A stretch of 15,955 nucleotides of DNA, taken from JANYCG01 sp031418395 (GTDB taxonomy: Bacteria > Pseudomonadota > Gammaproteobacteria > Burkholderiales > Burkholderiaceae_C). The stretch covers positions 1 to 15,955 of the forward strand of contig JANOXL010000431.1 in NCBI GenBank assembly GCA_031418395.1, given 5' to 3'. How positions within the stretch are numbered: position 1 is the first letter of the stretch; every line of letters begins with the position of its first letter. The notes under the pieces are model-generated. The model saw nothing but the letters and a program-made list of their open reading frames with translations, made no database searches and was not told the DNA's origin. The position numbers and the translations under genes are program-made. Positions 1-7,285 of the stretch are shown piece by piece.

Positions 1-909
1 ACCGATGGTGATGGTGTCGCTGATGCCCGTTTTGTGCTGCTTCAGGGCTTGAATTCGCCCTTTGGCATGGTGCATCTGGTCGGCCATTTGTATGTGGCTA
101 ACACCGACGCTGTGTTGCGTTTTCCCTATGCCATCGGCGCCACCTCAATCACGCTGCCGGGCACCAAACTGCTTGATTTGCCGGCGGGTCCGATCAACCA
201 CCACTGGACCAAAAACCTGATCGCCAGCCCGGACGGCAAAAACCTCTACGTGACGGTGGGCTCCAACAGCAATGTGGCAGAAAACGGCATGGGCGTCGAA
301 CTTGGACGCGCCGCCATTTGGGAAGTGAACCTACAGACCGGTGCGCACCGCATTTTTGCGTCGGGCCTGCGAAACCCCAATGGTCTGGCCTGGGAGCCGG
401 TGAGTGGCGTCTTGTGGACTGTCGTCAACGAGCGCGATGAACTCGGCAACGACCTGGTTCCGGACTACCTGACTTCGGTGCGCGACGGGGCGTTTTACGG
501 TTGGCCCTACAGCTATTTCGGTCAAAACGTCGACCTGCGTGTCACACCCCAAGACCCGGTCAAGATCGCCAGTGCCCTTGCACCGGACTATGCACTGGGT
601 TCCCATACGGCGTCTCTGGGCCTCGCGGCCTCGGCAGGCGCCCGTTTGCCGATCCGTTTTTCAAATGGCATGTTCATCGGCCAGCATGGGTCCTGGAACC
701 GTCGGCCCCACAGCGGCTACAAAGTAATCTTTGTGGCGTTTGAGGCCGGCCAACCGGTGGGTGCGCCATTGGAGGTGTTGACGGGTTTCCTCAGCGGCGA
801 CGCAAACGCTTATGGACGCCCTGTGGGCGTGGCCTTGGACCGCCAAGGTGCGCTGCTGGTTGCCGATGACGTGGGCAACGTCGTTTGGCGTGTGACGTCT
901 ACCCCATGA
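1..909 (+). CDS. PQQ-type sorbosone/glucose dehydrogenase-like protein, 3' part
   Basis: The reading frame is open from base 1, beginning with an acidic TDGDGVAD stretch, so the gene starts outside the window and only its last 302 codons are present. The visible part resembles the six-bladed beta-propeller of the L-sorbosone dehydrogenase / soluble glucose dehydrogenase (GSDH) family. Typical features are LNSPFGM near the left edge, HHWTKNL with SPDGKNLYVTVGSNSN, GLRNPNGLAWEP, an FYGWPYSYFG stretch, GQHGSWNR, and a C-terminal blade with GRPVGVALDRQGALLVADD. Members use PQQ to oxidise sugars or related aldehydes in the periplasm, but many homologues have no known substrate. The export signal would be in the missing part. 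The internal GTG at 34 is not needed as a start. The next gene starts 138 nt downstream on the same strand; a shared transcript is possible but not shown. Confidence 0.8.
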   Translation, partial: TDGDGVADARFVLLQGLNSPFGMVHLVGHLYVANTDAVLRFPYAIGATSITLPGTKLLDLPAGPINHHWTKNLIASPDGKNLYVTVGSNSNVAENGMGVELGRAAIWEVNLQTGAHRIFASGLRNPNGLAWEPVSGVLWTVVNERDELGNDLVPDYLTSVRDGAFYGWPYSYFGQNVDLRVTPQDPVKIASALAPDYALGSHTASLGLAASAGARLPIRFSNGMFIGQHGSWNRRPHSGYKVIFVAFEAGQPVGAPLEVLTGFLSGDANAYGRPVGVALDRQGALLVADDVGNVVWRVTSTP

Positions 910-935
910 GAACCTGCGGCCCTTTCGAAGCACCC

Positions 936-948
936 GCACGGCCCGTGC
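936..948 (+). other. Short GC-rich palindrome after the dehydrogenase gene
   Basis: GCACGG-C-CCGTGC is a perfect inverted repeat of 6 nt arms around one base, 27 nt after the stop codon of the dehydrogenase-like gene. It could form the core of a transcript 3' end, but it lacks a usable loop and no T-run follows, so it is not called a terminator. The rest of the 138-nt gap up to 1048 shows no convincing promoter for the lipid-transport operon. Confidence 0.3.
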
Positions 949-1047
949 GCGCGGATGAGGCCAGACCACAGGCGCACCATCACCCGTCCGATCTGTGGGC
1001 TGTCGCACATACGTGTTGGCGCAATTCGCATAGGGTCTAGGCAAGCC

Positions 1048-2184
1048 ATGAATCCAGATTCCGCCATGCCCGCCGTTATCGCGCAAACCACACCCAATGA
1101 CATTGCCTTGTCAGGCAACTGGACGGCGCGCTGCATCAGTGGGGTGGTGCCGCTGCTTGCGGCGCTCAAAGCACCAGGCACGACGCGCATCCAGGTCAAC
1201 GGCGCACACATGGACGCGCTGGACACGGCCGGTGCGTGGGTGCTACACACGCTGCTGCTGCGGTTGAAACACGAAGGCAGCGAAGTGACCTGGCAGGGCA
1301 TGCGACCGGAGAACGCCCGGTTGCTCGAGGCCGTGGCACAACAGCAGGCCGATCAGGCTGGCAGTGCCAAGCTGCCAGACAAACCCAAGCCTTCCCTGTT
1401 GGCGCAGCTCGGCCGGGTGGTGGCGTTGGCCGGCGAGCAGGCGCTGGCACTGCTGGCCTTTGTCGGCGAAACCGCTGTGTCCCTGGCGAGTTGCATTGCG
1501 CACCCTGCGCGCCTGCGCTGGCGCCCGGTGCTGTTCAATATCCGAAGCGCCGGCTTCGACGCTTTGCCGATCGTGGGCCTGCTGTCATTTCTCCTTGGCA
1601 TCGTTGTCGCTTACCAGGGCGCCGACCAGTTGCGGCAATACGGCGCGAATATCTTTGTCGCCGATCTGGTCGGCCTGTCCATGTTGCGCGAGTTCGCCCC
1701 CTTGATCACGGCCATCATCATTGCCGGGCGCTCCGGCTCGGCCTATGCAGCGCAGATTGGCACCATGGCCGTCACTGAGGAAATTGACGCCATGCGCACC
1801 ATCGGCATCCGGCCGCTTGAGCTGCTGGTGTTGCCAAAAATCATGGCGCTGGTGGTCGTGATGCCGCTCCTGACAGTTTTTTCCGATGTGTTGGGGGTCT
1901 TTGGCGGCATGTTGATGGCCAAGGCCCAACTGGGTGTGAGTTTCAATGAATTCCTGGACCGGTTTGTCAAAGCCGTCAGCACCACGGCATTTCTGATTGG
2001 CATCGGCAAGGCACCTGTTTTTGCGGCCATTATCGCCACCGTCGGCTGTTTTCAGGGCTTCCGCACCAAGGGCGGGGCGGACAGCGTGGGCCGGCAGACC
2101 ACCCGCAGCGTGGTGCAGTCCATCTTTCTGGTGATCGTCGCCGATGCGCTGTTCTCGATCGCCTTCAGTGCACTAGACCTCTGA
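1048..2184 (+). CDS. mlaE: MlaE-family lipid ABC transporter permease with N-terminal STAS domain
   Basis: A 378-residue inner-membrane permease of an MCE-type lipid transporter. Residues about 15-100 form a STAS-like domain (LSGNWTAR at the start, the DTAG loop near 59-62, then a helix and VTWQGM strand). Residues about 115-378 are the MlaE permease with several hydrophobic helices and the conserved block around LREFAPLITAIIIAGRSGSA, followed by GTMAVTEEIDAMRTIGI, the helix that contacts the ATPase. In E. coli the STAS function is a separate protein, MlaB; here it is fused, which explains why no mlaB is seen. The frame extends upstream to an ATG at 955, but that stretch is Arg-rich and unlike the family. 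The ATG at 1048, with a weak AGG about 6 nt upstream, fits better; 1066 is another possibility. The ATPase gene follows after one base. The symbol denotes family; direction of lipid movement is unknown. Confidence 0.9.
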   Translation: MNPDSAMPAVIAQTTPNDIALSGNWTARCISGVVPLLAALKAPGTTRIQVNGAHMDALDTAGAWVLHTLLLRLKHEGSEVTWQGMRPENARLLEAVAQQQADQAGSAKLPDKPKPSLLAQLGRVVALAGEQALALLAFVGETAVSLASCIAHPARLRWRPVLFNIRSAGFDALPIVGLLSFLLGIVVAYQGADQLRQYGANIFVADLVGLSMLREFAPLITAIIIAGRSGSAYAAQIGTMAVTEEIDAMRTIGIRPLELLVLPKIMALVVVMPLLTVFSDVLGVFGGMLMAKAQLGVSFNEFLDRFVKAVSTTAFLIGIGKAPVFAAIIATVGCFQGFRTKGGADSVGRQTTRSVVQSIFLVIVADALFSIAFSALDL

Positions 2185-2185
2185 C

Positions 2186-3019
2186 ATGCGCAACCAGCCA
2201 AACAGTACTGACTCGGTCATCGAAATGAAAGATGTTTCGACGCGCTTTGGCACCCATGTGGTACATGCCGGCCTGAATCTGAACGTGCAACGCGCCGAAG
2301 TGTTTGCCGTGATTGGCGGCAGTGGCTCGGGCAAGTCAACCTTGCTGCGCGAAATGATTTTGCTGCACCGGCCCGATGAAGGTTCCATTCACGTGCTGGG
2401 TGAGGATCTGAACAATCTCAAGGAAGAGGAAATCCTGGACCTGCGCCGGCGCTGGGGCGTGATGTTCCAGCATGGCGGCCTGTTCGGCTCGCTCACGGTG
2501 CTCGAAAACATTGGCCTGCCACTGCGGGAGCACACCACACTGGACGACCGCCTGATCGACGAAATCGCGGCCTGGAAACTGGCCATGACTGGCCTCAAGC
2601 CCGAAGTGGGCGAGCAGTACCCGTCGGAGCTCAGCGGCGGCATGCTGAAGCGCGCTTCGCTAGCCCGCGCGCTGGCGCTGGACCCCGAGCTGCTGTTCCT
2701 GGATGAACCCACGGCCGGCCTGGACCCGTACAGCGCCCATGGCGTGGACGAGCTGATCCTCAAGCTGCGCGATTTGTTCGGGCTGACGATTGTCATGATC
2801 ACGCACGACCTGGATTTGCTATGGCAAGTCGCAGACCGCGTCGCCGTGCTGGCCGATGGCAGCGTGCAGGGCATCGGCGCCATGACCGAACTGGCACGGT
2901 TGGAAAAGCCATCCATCCGCCAGTTTTTTGAAGGCGCCCGCGGCCGCGCGGCCGAGCAGGCGAACCGGGCCGACGAGACCAACCAGGCAACCGGAGAAGC
3001 ATCATCGAAACCCGGGTGA
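2186..3019 (+). CDS. mlaF: MlaF-type ABC transporter ATP-binding protein
   Basis: A 277-residue cytoplasmic ATPase that would drive the MlaE permease. All nucleotide-binding motifs are present: Walker A GGSGSGKST (44-52), Q-loop MFQHGGLFGSL with Gln95, signature LSGGMLKRASLARAL (from 149), Walker B LLFLDEPTAGLD (from 169) and the switch histidine in ITHDLD. The signature LSGGM followed by KRASLARA, and the HGGLF Q-loop, are typical of MlaF rather than of sugar or amino-acid importers. The C-terminal tail (after about 250) is polar and Ala/Glu/Asn-rich, like the tail that in E. coli MlaF takes part in dimer contacts. That functional parallel is only inferred. The gene starts one base after mlaE and its TGA overlaps the GTG start of the next gene, so translation is probably coupled. 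Confidence 0.93.
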   Translation: MRNQPNSTDSVIEMKDVSTRFGTHVVHAGLNLNVQRAEVFAVIGGSGSGKSTLLREMILLHRPDEGSIHVLGEDLNNLKEEEILDLRRRWGVMFQHGGLFGSLTVLENIGLPLREHTTLDDRLIDEIAAWKLAMTGLKPEVGEQYPSELSGGMLKRASLARALALDPELLFLDEPTAGLDPYSAHGVDELILKLRDLFGLTIVMITHDLDLLWQVADRVAVLADGSVQGIGAMTELARLEKPSIRQFFEGARGRAAEQANRADETNQATGEASSKPG

Positions 3020-3945
3020 ACTATTCCATCGTCGGTGCGTTCGTGCTGGTGCTCGGTGCGGCGGTTGTGGCCATCGTCCTGTGGCTGGCGGCGGGCGGCG
3101 CCTGGCAGAAAAAATACGAGCCCTTTCAGGCCGCTTTCGACGAATCGGTGGCCGGCCTGAATCTGAACGCACCGGTCAAATACAACGGCGTCGACGTGGG
3201 TAAAGTCAAGACCATCGAACTCGATGCAGGCAATCCGCTACGGGTCAATCTGCTGTTGGCCATCGAGCGCGGCACGCCGGTCAAGGTAGACACGGTGGCG
3301 ATGCTCAAGACCCAGGGGTTGACTGGCATCGCCTATGTGGAGCTCAGCGGCGGCGCGGCGGCCTCCTTGCCGCTTCAGTCGTTGGCAGGTGCCCGCTACC
3401 CGGTGATCCAGACCAAACCTTCGCTTGGCGCGCGGCTGGAAAACGTGCTCACCAGCGTTCTGGCCAAACTCGACAGCACCTCGAGCAACCTCAACGCCAT
3501 TCTGAGCGACGCGAACAAGGTGGCTTTCAGCAGCGCGCTGGCCGACATTGCGGCAGTGGCCCATACGCTGGCGGCGCGCAAGGGCACCCTGGACGCGGGC
3601 CTGGCCAGCGCGGCAAAAACCTTTGACAACACAGCCCGCGCTACGGCCAACATCGGGTCGGTGATCGAGCGCGTTTCAAGAGGCGCCGAGGCGGTTGAAA
3701 AAATGGGCCAGGAAGTGGCTTTGACCAGCCAAAGCGCTGGCAAGACGATTGACGTGGTGGGCAATGACGTCAAGCGTTTTGGCACGGAAACGCTGCCCGG
3801 TCTGGAACGCCTGATCGGCGAACTGGGTACGCTTGCAACGTCGCTTCGGCGCCTGACTGAACAAACCGAACGCGACCCCCGCGGCCTTCTGTTTGGCCGC
3901 CAACCGGTGCCGCCTGGCCCCGGCGAACAAGGCACCCAACCATGA
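3016..3945 (+). CDS. mlaD: MlaD-family (MCE domain) periplasmic lipid-binding protein
   Basis: A 309-residue protein anchored by one N-terminal helix (about 5-26, very hydrophobic) with the remainder in the periplasm. Residues about 36-115 form a single MCE domain: FDESVAGLNLNAPVKYNGVDVGKV at its start and LKTQGLTGIAYVELSGG at its end. MCE proteins form rings with a central hydrophobic tunnel for lipids. The region from about 135 to 280 is Ala/Ser/Thr-rich and predicted helical, suggesting an extended coiled assembly longer than that of E. coli MlaD (183 residues). The C-terminus ends with RDPRGLLFGRQ and a Pro/Gly-rich tail, a motif I associate with this longer MlaD/Pqi-like subgroup. The GTG start shares GTGA with the ATPase stop, so it is fixed by overlap. 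The end overlaps the lipoprotein gene by 4 nt (ATGA). Confidence 0.9.
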   Translation: MNYSIVGAFVLVLGAAVVAIVLWLAAGGAWQKKYEPFQAAFDESVAGLNLNAPVKYNGVDVGKVKTIELDAGNPLRVNLLLAIERGTPVKVDTVAMLKTQGLTGIAYVELSGGAAASLPLQSLAGARYPVIQTKPSLGARLENVLTSVLAKLDSTSSNLNAILSDANKVAFSSALADIAAVAHTLAARKGTLDAGLASAAKTFDNTARATANIGSVIERVSRGAEAVEKMGQEVALTSQSAGKTIDVVGNDVKRFGTETLPGLERLIGELGTLATSLRRLTEQTERDPRGLLFGRQPVPPGPGEQGTQP

Positions 3946-4619
3946 CCCTGCGCAACTTTCCAACACTCACGAACCGGTGGCGCACAGCGGTCCTCGGGCT
4001 TGCCGCCCTGGCTTTGTGCGCGTGCAGCCTGCCTGGCGCGAAAGACAAGGCGCAGACAGCCCACTATGCGCTGGAGATGGGTCCGACAAGCGCACCCTCG
4101 GGTTTGGCGGTGCAAGCGTTGGCGCCATTGGCATCCAGCGGTGCAAGCCGGGCTGGCGCCCCCACTTTGATCGTTAATCCGCCGCGCGCAGCATCGGGGT
4201 TTGACAGCCCACGCATCATCTATGTGCGCGAGGCGCACAAGCTCGAATATTTTGCCAACAGCGAGTGGATCGACCCGCCGGCGCGCATGTTGGGCCCGCT
4301 ACTGGTTTCGGCCATCGACCGCCGCCGCACATTTGGAGCCGTGGTGCTGAGCGCCGGTGCGGCAGCGGGCGACCTGCGGCTGGATACCGAAATCGTGCGG
4401 CTGCAGCAGGAATTTCTGGCCAGCCCGTCGAGCGTGCGCTTCACTCTGCGCGCCACCCTGGTTGACGACAAGACGCGCCGAGTGCTGGCTTGGCGCGAGT
4501 TTGACGCCAGCGTTCCCGCTGCGAGCGAGACGCCGTATGGTGGCGTCGTTGCTGCCAACTTGGCCGTTCAGGGCGTGCTCGCCGAGCTTGCACTTTTTTT
4601 AACCGAAGGAAAAAAATGA
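3942..4619 (+). CDS. ABC-transport auxiliary lipoprotein (PqiC/DUF330-like)
   Basis: A 225-residue predicted lipoprotein. The N-terminus has an Arg-containing basic stretch, a hydrophobic core and a lipobox LCAC with the acylated cysteine most likely Cys28 (Cys26 is a second, poorer choice). The mature part begins after a short linker with HYALEMGP, followed by a VNPPRAASGFDSPRIIYV segment, YFANSEWIDPPARML and LDTEIVRLQQEF. This pattern matches the family of PqiC/YmbA-type lipoproteins that sit in the outer membrane and dock onto MCE proteins. In E. coli Pqi the equivalent protein completes a tunnel to the outer membrane. Here it would do this for the MCE protein encoded just upstream (ATGA overlap). 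The family assignment rests on motif memory, so the exact subfamily is uncertain. Confidence 0.8.
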   Translation: MTLRNFPTLTNRWRTAVLGLAALALCACSLPGAKDKAQTAHYALEMGPTSAPSGLAVQALAPLASSGASRAGAPTLIVNPPRAASGFDSPRIIYVREAHKLEYFANSEWIDPPARMLGPLLVSAIDRRRTFGAVVLSAGAAAGDLRLDTEIVRLQQEFLASPSSVRFTLRATLVDDKTRRVLAWREFDASVPAASETPYGGVVAANLAVQGVLAELALFLTEGKK

Positions 4620-4831
4620 ACTCCACCAAACTGATTGCAATTGTTCTCATCGGCCTGGGCTGCCTGGGCCTGATCTACGGCGGTTTCAGCTACACCAAGG
4701 AAACCACCGGTCTCAAGCTCGGGCCGATTGAACTCAAAGTACAGGAACGAAAAACGGTCAACGTGCCTTTGATACTGAGCGGTGCCGGCATCGTGGTGGG
4801 CGTGTTCCTGCTGGTGCTTGGGCGAAAATAG
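4616..4831 (+). CDS. Small two-helix inner-membrane protein, last gene of the lipid-transport operon
   Basis: A 71-residue protein of unknown function. It has two hydrophobic helices (about 5-24 and 49-69) joined by a polar loop of about 25 residues with KLGPIELKVQERKTVNVP. The two ends would lie on the same side of the membrane. It is likely a real gene: the start codon overlaps the lipoprotein stop (ATGA), and a clear Shine-Dalgarno GAAGGA lies at 4605-4610, 5 nt before the ATG. The loop pattern, with a Lys/Glu-rich beta-like segment before a VNVP turn, recurs in small uncharacterised proteobacterial membrane proteins as I remember them, but I cannot name a family. Position suggests an accessory or unrelated membrane role; nothing in the sequence proves participation in lipid transport. 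Confidence 0.75.
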   Translation: MNSTKLIAIVLIGLGCLGLIYGGFSYTKETTGLKLGPIELKVQERKTVNVPLILSGAGIVVGVFLLVLGRK

Positions 4832-4840
4832 AGGCAACTA

Positions 4841-4856
4841 TTAACATGGATGTTAA
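4841..4856. repeat. Palindromic 16-mer TTAACAT-GG-ATGTTAA
   Basis: A perfect inverted repeat of 7-nt arms around GG, 10 nt after the last gene of the lipid-transport operon. A near-copy with one change (TTAATATGGATGTTAA) lies at 7286-7301 downstream of prfA. The short centre makes a protein-binding dyad or a diverged repeat more likely than an RNA hairpin. A 15/16 match can occur by chance in 16 kb. Confidence 0.35.
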
Positions 4857-4914
4857 CTGTTGCGGAAAATCTTCGCCAATTCGGAAAAATTGATAGAAAA
4901 GAGCCCCCGGGTCT

Positions 4915-4950
4915 CGAATTATGTGCGCAATTCGCTATACATAATATAGC
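4915..4950. other. Pair of adjacent AT-rich hairpins between convergent genes
   Basis: Two inverted repeats abut: CGAATT (4915-4920) with AATTCG (4929-4934), and GCTATA (4934-4939) with TATAGC (4945-4950). They lie in the 189-nt gap between the lipid-transport operon and the convergent CoA-transferase gene, where transcription from both sides must end. A further CCCA/TGGG inverted repeat near 4986-4996 is followed by a T-rich stretch and might serve as a weak + strand terminator. None is a textbook intrinsic terminator. Confidence 0.3.
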
Positions 4951-5020
4951 TAATCAATGGGCATCATTCGGCGGGCAATTCGAGCCCCAGGCTGGGTTTG
5001 CATTTGTTTTGCTGCATCGC

Positions 5021-6148
5021 TTATCGTTCACCCAGCACCGGTGGGCTGGCAAACGCGGCATCGTCCCACTCGGTGATGTACGGATTGGCGGGCATCAGCG
5101 CGGTGTGGCCATTGATCTGCATGGGTTTGGTGCGCAACTGCGGGTGGCTAATGAGATCTTGCACCGAGTTGATCGCGCCGTACGCGGTCTGCGCGACGCT
5201 GAGGCGCTCGACCGCCTGCGTGTAACTGAGCGAGCCGAAGACGGCCTGCACCTGGGCCTCCAGCGCGTCGCGGTTTTTGACGCGCAAGTCGTTAGTGACG
5301 TAACGCGCGTCGGTGGCCACAGTCGCATCCTGCATGAAGGATTTGCAAAAATTGAGCCACTCGCGTTCGTTCTGAATGGAGATCACCAGCTCGCGCCCGT
5401 CCGCGCAGGTGAAACTGCCGTAGGGTGCAATGCTGGGGTGTTTAAGCCCCACCCGCGTGGGCGCGCCTTTGCCGTATTTGGCTTGGAGATACGGCACAGC
5501 CATCAGATCAGCGGCAGAGTCAAACAGCGACACCTGAATGCCGCTGCCGTGCCCGGTTTTGTAGCGCTGCAGCAGCGCCTGCTGGATGCCGATGAGCGCG
5601 TTCATCCCCGATGTGATGTCGCAGATCGACACGCCAATGCGGCCCCAGGGCCCCGGCGCGCCGCTCACCGCCACGAGGCCGCTTTCGGCCTGCACCAACA
5701 TGTCGTATGCCTTGAGTTTGTGCAACTCGCCCGATTCGCCGTAACCCGAAATGTCGCAGGTGATCAGTTGGGGAAAGGATTGGCGCAAGTCTTTTGAACC
5801 TAGCCCCAAGCGAGCCGCGGCACCCGGCGCGAGGTTTTGGATAAATACGTCAGCGGTGGAAATGAGGCGGCGAAGTTCGGCATTGGCGTCAGCCTGCGAG
5901 AGATCCAGTTGCACCGACTCCTTGCCCCGATTCAGCCAGACGAAGTAGGACGATTCGCCAAACACGGCGGTGTCATAGCCGCGTGCAAAATCGCCCTCGG
6001 GCCGCTCGATTTTGATGACCCGCGCACCCGCGTCTGCCAGGCGGCTGGAGCAAAAAGGTGCCGCCACGGCCTGTTCGAGCGCGACGACAGTGATGCCGTC
6101 CAGGGGTTTGGGTAGGGTTGCAGCTTGGGATGGGGTGGCATTGGTCAT
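5021..6148 (-). CDS. CaiB/BaiF family III CoA-transferase
   Basis: A 375-residue cytoplasmic enzyme of the family III CoA-transferases, which move CoA between carboxylic acids through aspartyl-CoA intermediates. Recognisable parts are the N-terminal LDGITVVALEQAVAAPFCS and LADAGARVIKIERPEGDFAR, the LNRGKESVQLDL and DVFIQNLAPGAAARLGL segments, AYDMLVQAESGLVAVSG, and the catalytic region ICDITSGMNALIGIQQALL with the likely catalytic Asp at 177. TGHGSGIQVSLFDSAADLM follows, as usual. Length is close to other family members. The substrate cannot be read from sequence; homologues act on succinyl-, mesaconyl-, formyl- or aromatic-acyl-CoA. Its start lies 9 nt after the prmC stop, so the two genes probably share a transcript, although a metabolic link is not obvious. 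Confidence 0.92.
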   Translation of the reverse strand: MTNATPSQAATLPKPLDGITVVALEQAVAAPFCSSRLADAGARVIKIERPEGDFARGYDTAVFGESSYFVWLNRGKESVQLDLSQADANAELRRLISTADVFIQNLAPGAAARLGLGSKDLRQSFPQLITCDISGYGESGELHKLKAYDMLVQAESGLVAVSGAPGPWGRIGVSICDITSGMNALIGIQQALLQRYKTGHGSGIQVSLFDSAADLMAVPYLQAKYGKGAPTRVGLKHPSIAPYGSFTCADGRELVISIQNEREWLNFCKSFMQDATVATDARYVTNDLRVKNRDALEAQVQAVFGSLSYTQAVERLSVAQTAYGAINSVQDLISHPQLRTKPMQINGHTALMPANPYITEWDDAAFASPPVLGER

Positions 6149-6157
6149 TGCGGTAGT

Positions 6158-7123
6158 TCAGACTTCAGGTCGTTGCGTGCCAGCAGGCGCGCGGTGCAGT
6201 GGCTCCACTGTAACGCCGCCGCTGCAACGCTCGATGCCGTTCAAGTCCCGGCGCGATTGCACCTGCGCGAAGCCGTGGGTCACGAGCAGCGCGCGAACAC
6301 GCTCGGCCTGGTCGTAGCCGTGTTCGAGCAGCAGCCAGCCGCCGTTGACAAGGTGCTTCGGTGCGCCCACGACGATGTGGCGGATGTCGTCCAGACCGTC
6401 CGCGCCGCTGGTGAGCGCCTGCTGCGGCTCGTGCGCGAGTGCGCTTAGGTGGGCATCGTTGTCCGCAATGTAGGGCGGGTTGGAGACGATGAGATTGAAG
6501 CGGCCTGATTTTTCGGAAGTGGCTACAGAAGTGGCATCGAAAGAGGTTTCGAAAGTAGCGCCAAGACAAGCCTCAAACCAATTCCCCTGAGAAAACACCA
6601 CATCCAGCCCAAGCCGTACCGCATTGCTCTGCGCGACGGCCAAGGCGTCGCCGCTGGCATCGGATGCCCACACGCGCCACTGAGGGCGACTGTGCTTCAG
6701 CGCCAGGGCGACGGCGCCGCTGCCGGTGCCCAGGTCCAGCACAGCGCCGCTGCCGAGTCTGGATAACGCGCCGCTGCTGCTTCGTTGCCCCAACACCGCG
6801 GCTTGATCCATCAACTCCAGCGCCCAATCCACCAGCGTCTCCGTGTCGGGGCGCGGAATCAACACGCGGGCGTCCACCGCCAGTTCCAGCCCATAAAACG
6901 CCTGCCAGCCGGTGAGATACGCCAAAGGTTCGCCCAAGGCCGCGCGCGCCGCCAGCGCTTTGAAGGCTTCTGCCGCAGCGTCAGTCAGGTGATCGTCACC
7001 GTGCGCCAGCAGCCAGCCGCGCTCAGTCGGCGCCTTGCCCAGTACGTGCAGCAGCAGGCCTTGCGCGTCCAGACGGGAAAGACCCAGCGTTAGCGAGGCT
7101 TGAAGGGCTTGGGCGACTGTCAT
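6158..7123 (-). CDS. prmC: Release factor glutamine N5-methyltransferase PrmC (HemK)
   Basis: A 321-residue SAM-dependent enzyme that methylates the glutamine of the GGQ motif in release factors RF1 and RF2, improving translation termination. The N-terminal helical domain (1-90) ends in LAYLTGWQAFYGLEL and VLIPRPDTETLVDW, both hallmarks of PrmC. The SAM-binding motif VLDLGTGSGAVALAL is at 128-142 and the substrate-binding NPPY at 215-218, followed by YIADNDAHL. It is somewhat longer than E. coli PrmC (277) because of two Ser/Thr-rich inserts, near 108-126 and 188-206, both in loop regions. Its substrate gene prfA lies just upstream but is separated by an AT-rich 209-nt spacer, which contains a candidate promoter close to the ATG. 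Confidence 0.95.
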   Translation of the reverse strand: MTVAQALQASLTLGLSRLDAQGLLLHVLGKAPTERGWLLAHGDDHLTDAAAEAFKALAARAALGEPLAYLTGWQAFYGLELAVDARVLIPRPDTETLVDWALELMDQAAVLGQRSSSGALSRLGSGAVLDLGTGSGAVALALKHSRPQWRVWASDASGDALAVAQSNAVRLGLDVVFSQGNWFEACLGATFETSFDATSVATSEKSGRFNLIVSNPPYIADNDAHLSALAHEPQQALTSGADGLDDIRHIVVGAPKHLVNGGWLLLEHGYDQAERVRALLVTHGFAQVQSRRDLNGIERCSGGVTVEPLHRAPAGTQRPEV

Positions 7124-7134
7124 TGATACGTTAG

Positions 7135-7163
7135 AAAATAAAAATTGGAAATTTATCTGTCAA
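7135..7163 (-). promoter_or_regulatory. Candidate sigma70-type promoter for prmC
   Basis: On the - strand a perfect -35 hexamer TTGACA (7158-7163) is followed after exactly 17 nt by TATTTT (7135-7140), a 4/6 match to the -10 consensus. The -10 ends only 11 nt before the prmC ATG, so the predicted transcript would have a leader of about five bases and no Shine-Dalgarno site, possibly leaderless. In an AT-rich stretch chance matches are common. Confidence 0.45.
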
Positions 7164-7285
7164 TCTATTCGAATATTAGGTCTCGTATTTATTATCAGTA
7201 TTGCTATCAAAAATATGATAAAAATGATCTAAACTTAACCAAAAATCTATATTAAATGACACCTAAAAGCGAGCTTTTTGTATTG

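Noticed and set aside
955..1047. N-terminal extension of the MlaE permease from the ATG at 955
   Set aside because: The extra 31 residues are Arg-rich and unlike the family; the start at 1048 leads directly into the STAS domain.
3396..4238. 280-codon open frame on the - strand across the MCE and lipoprotein genes
   Set aside because: It is antisense to two well-supported genes, with Arg/Ser/Ala-rich composition and no motif.
4590..4616. Runs of seven T and seven A around the lipoprotein/small protein junction as programmed slippage sites
   Set aside because: Both reading frames are intact and linked by ATGA overlap; nothing requires a frameshift.
4850..5797. 315-codon open frame on the + strand
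   Set aside because: It lies antisense to the CoA-transferase, which has clear motifs; the translation shows no recognisable domain.
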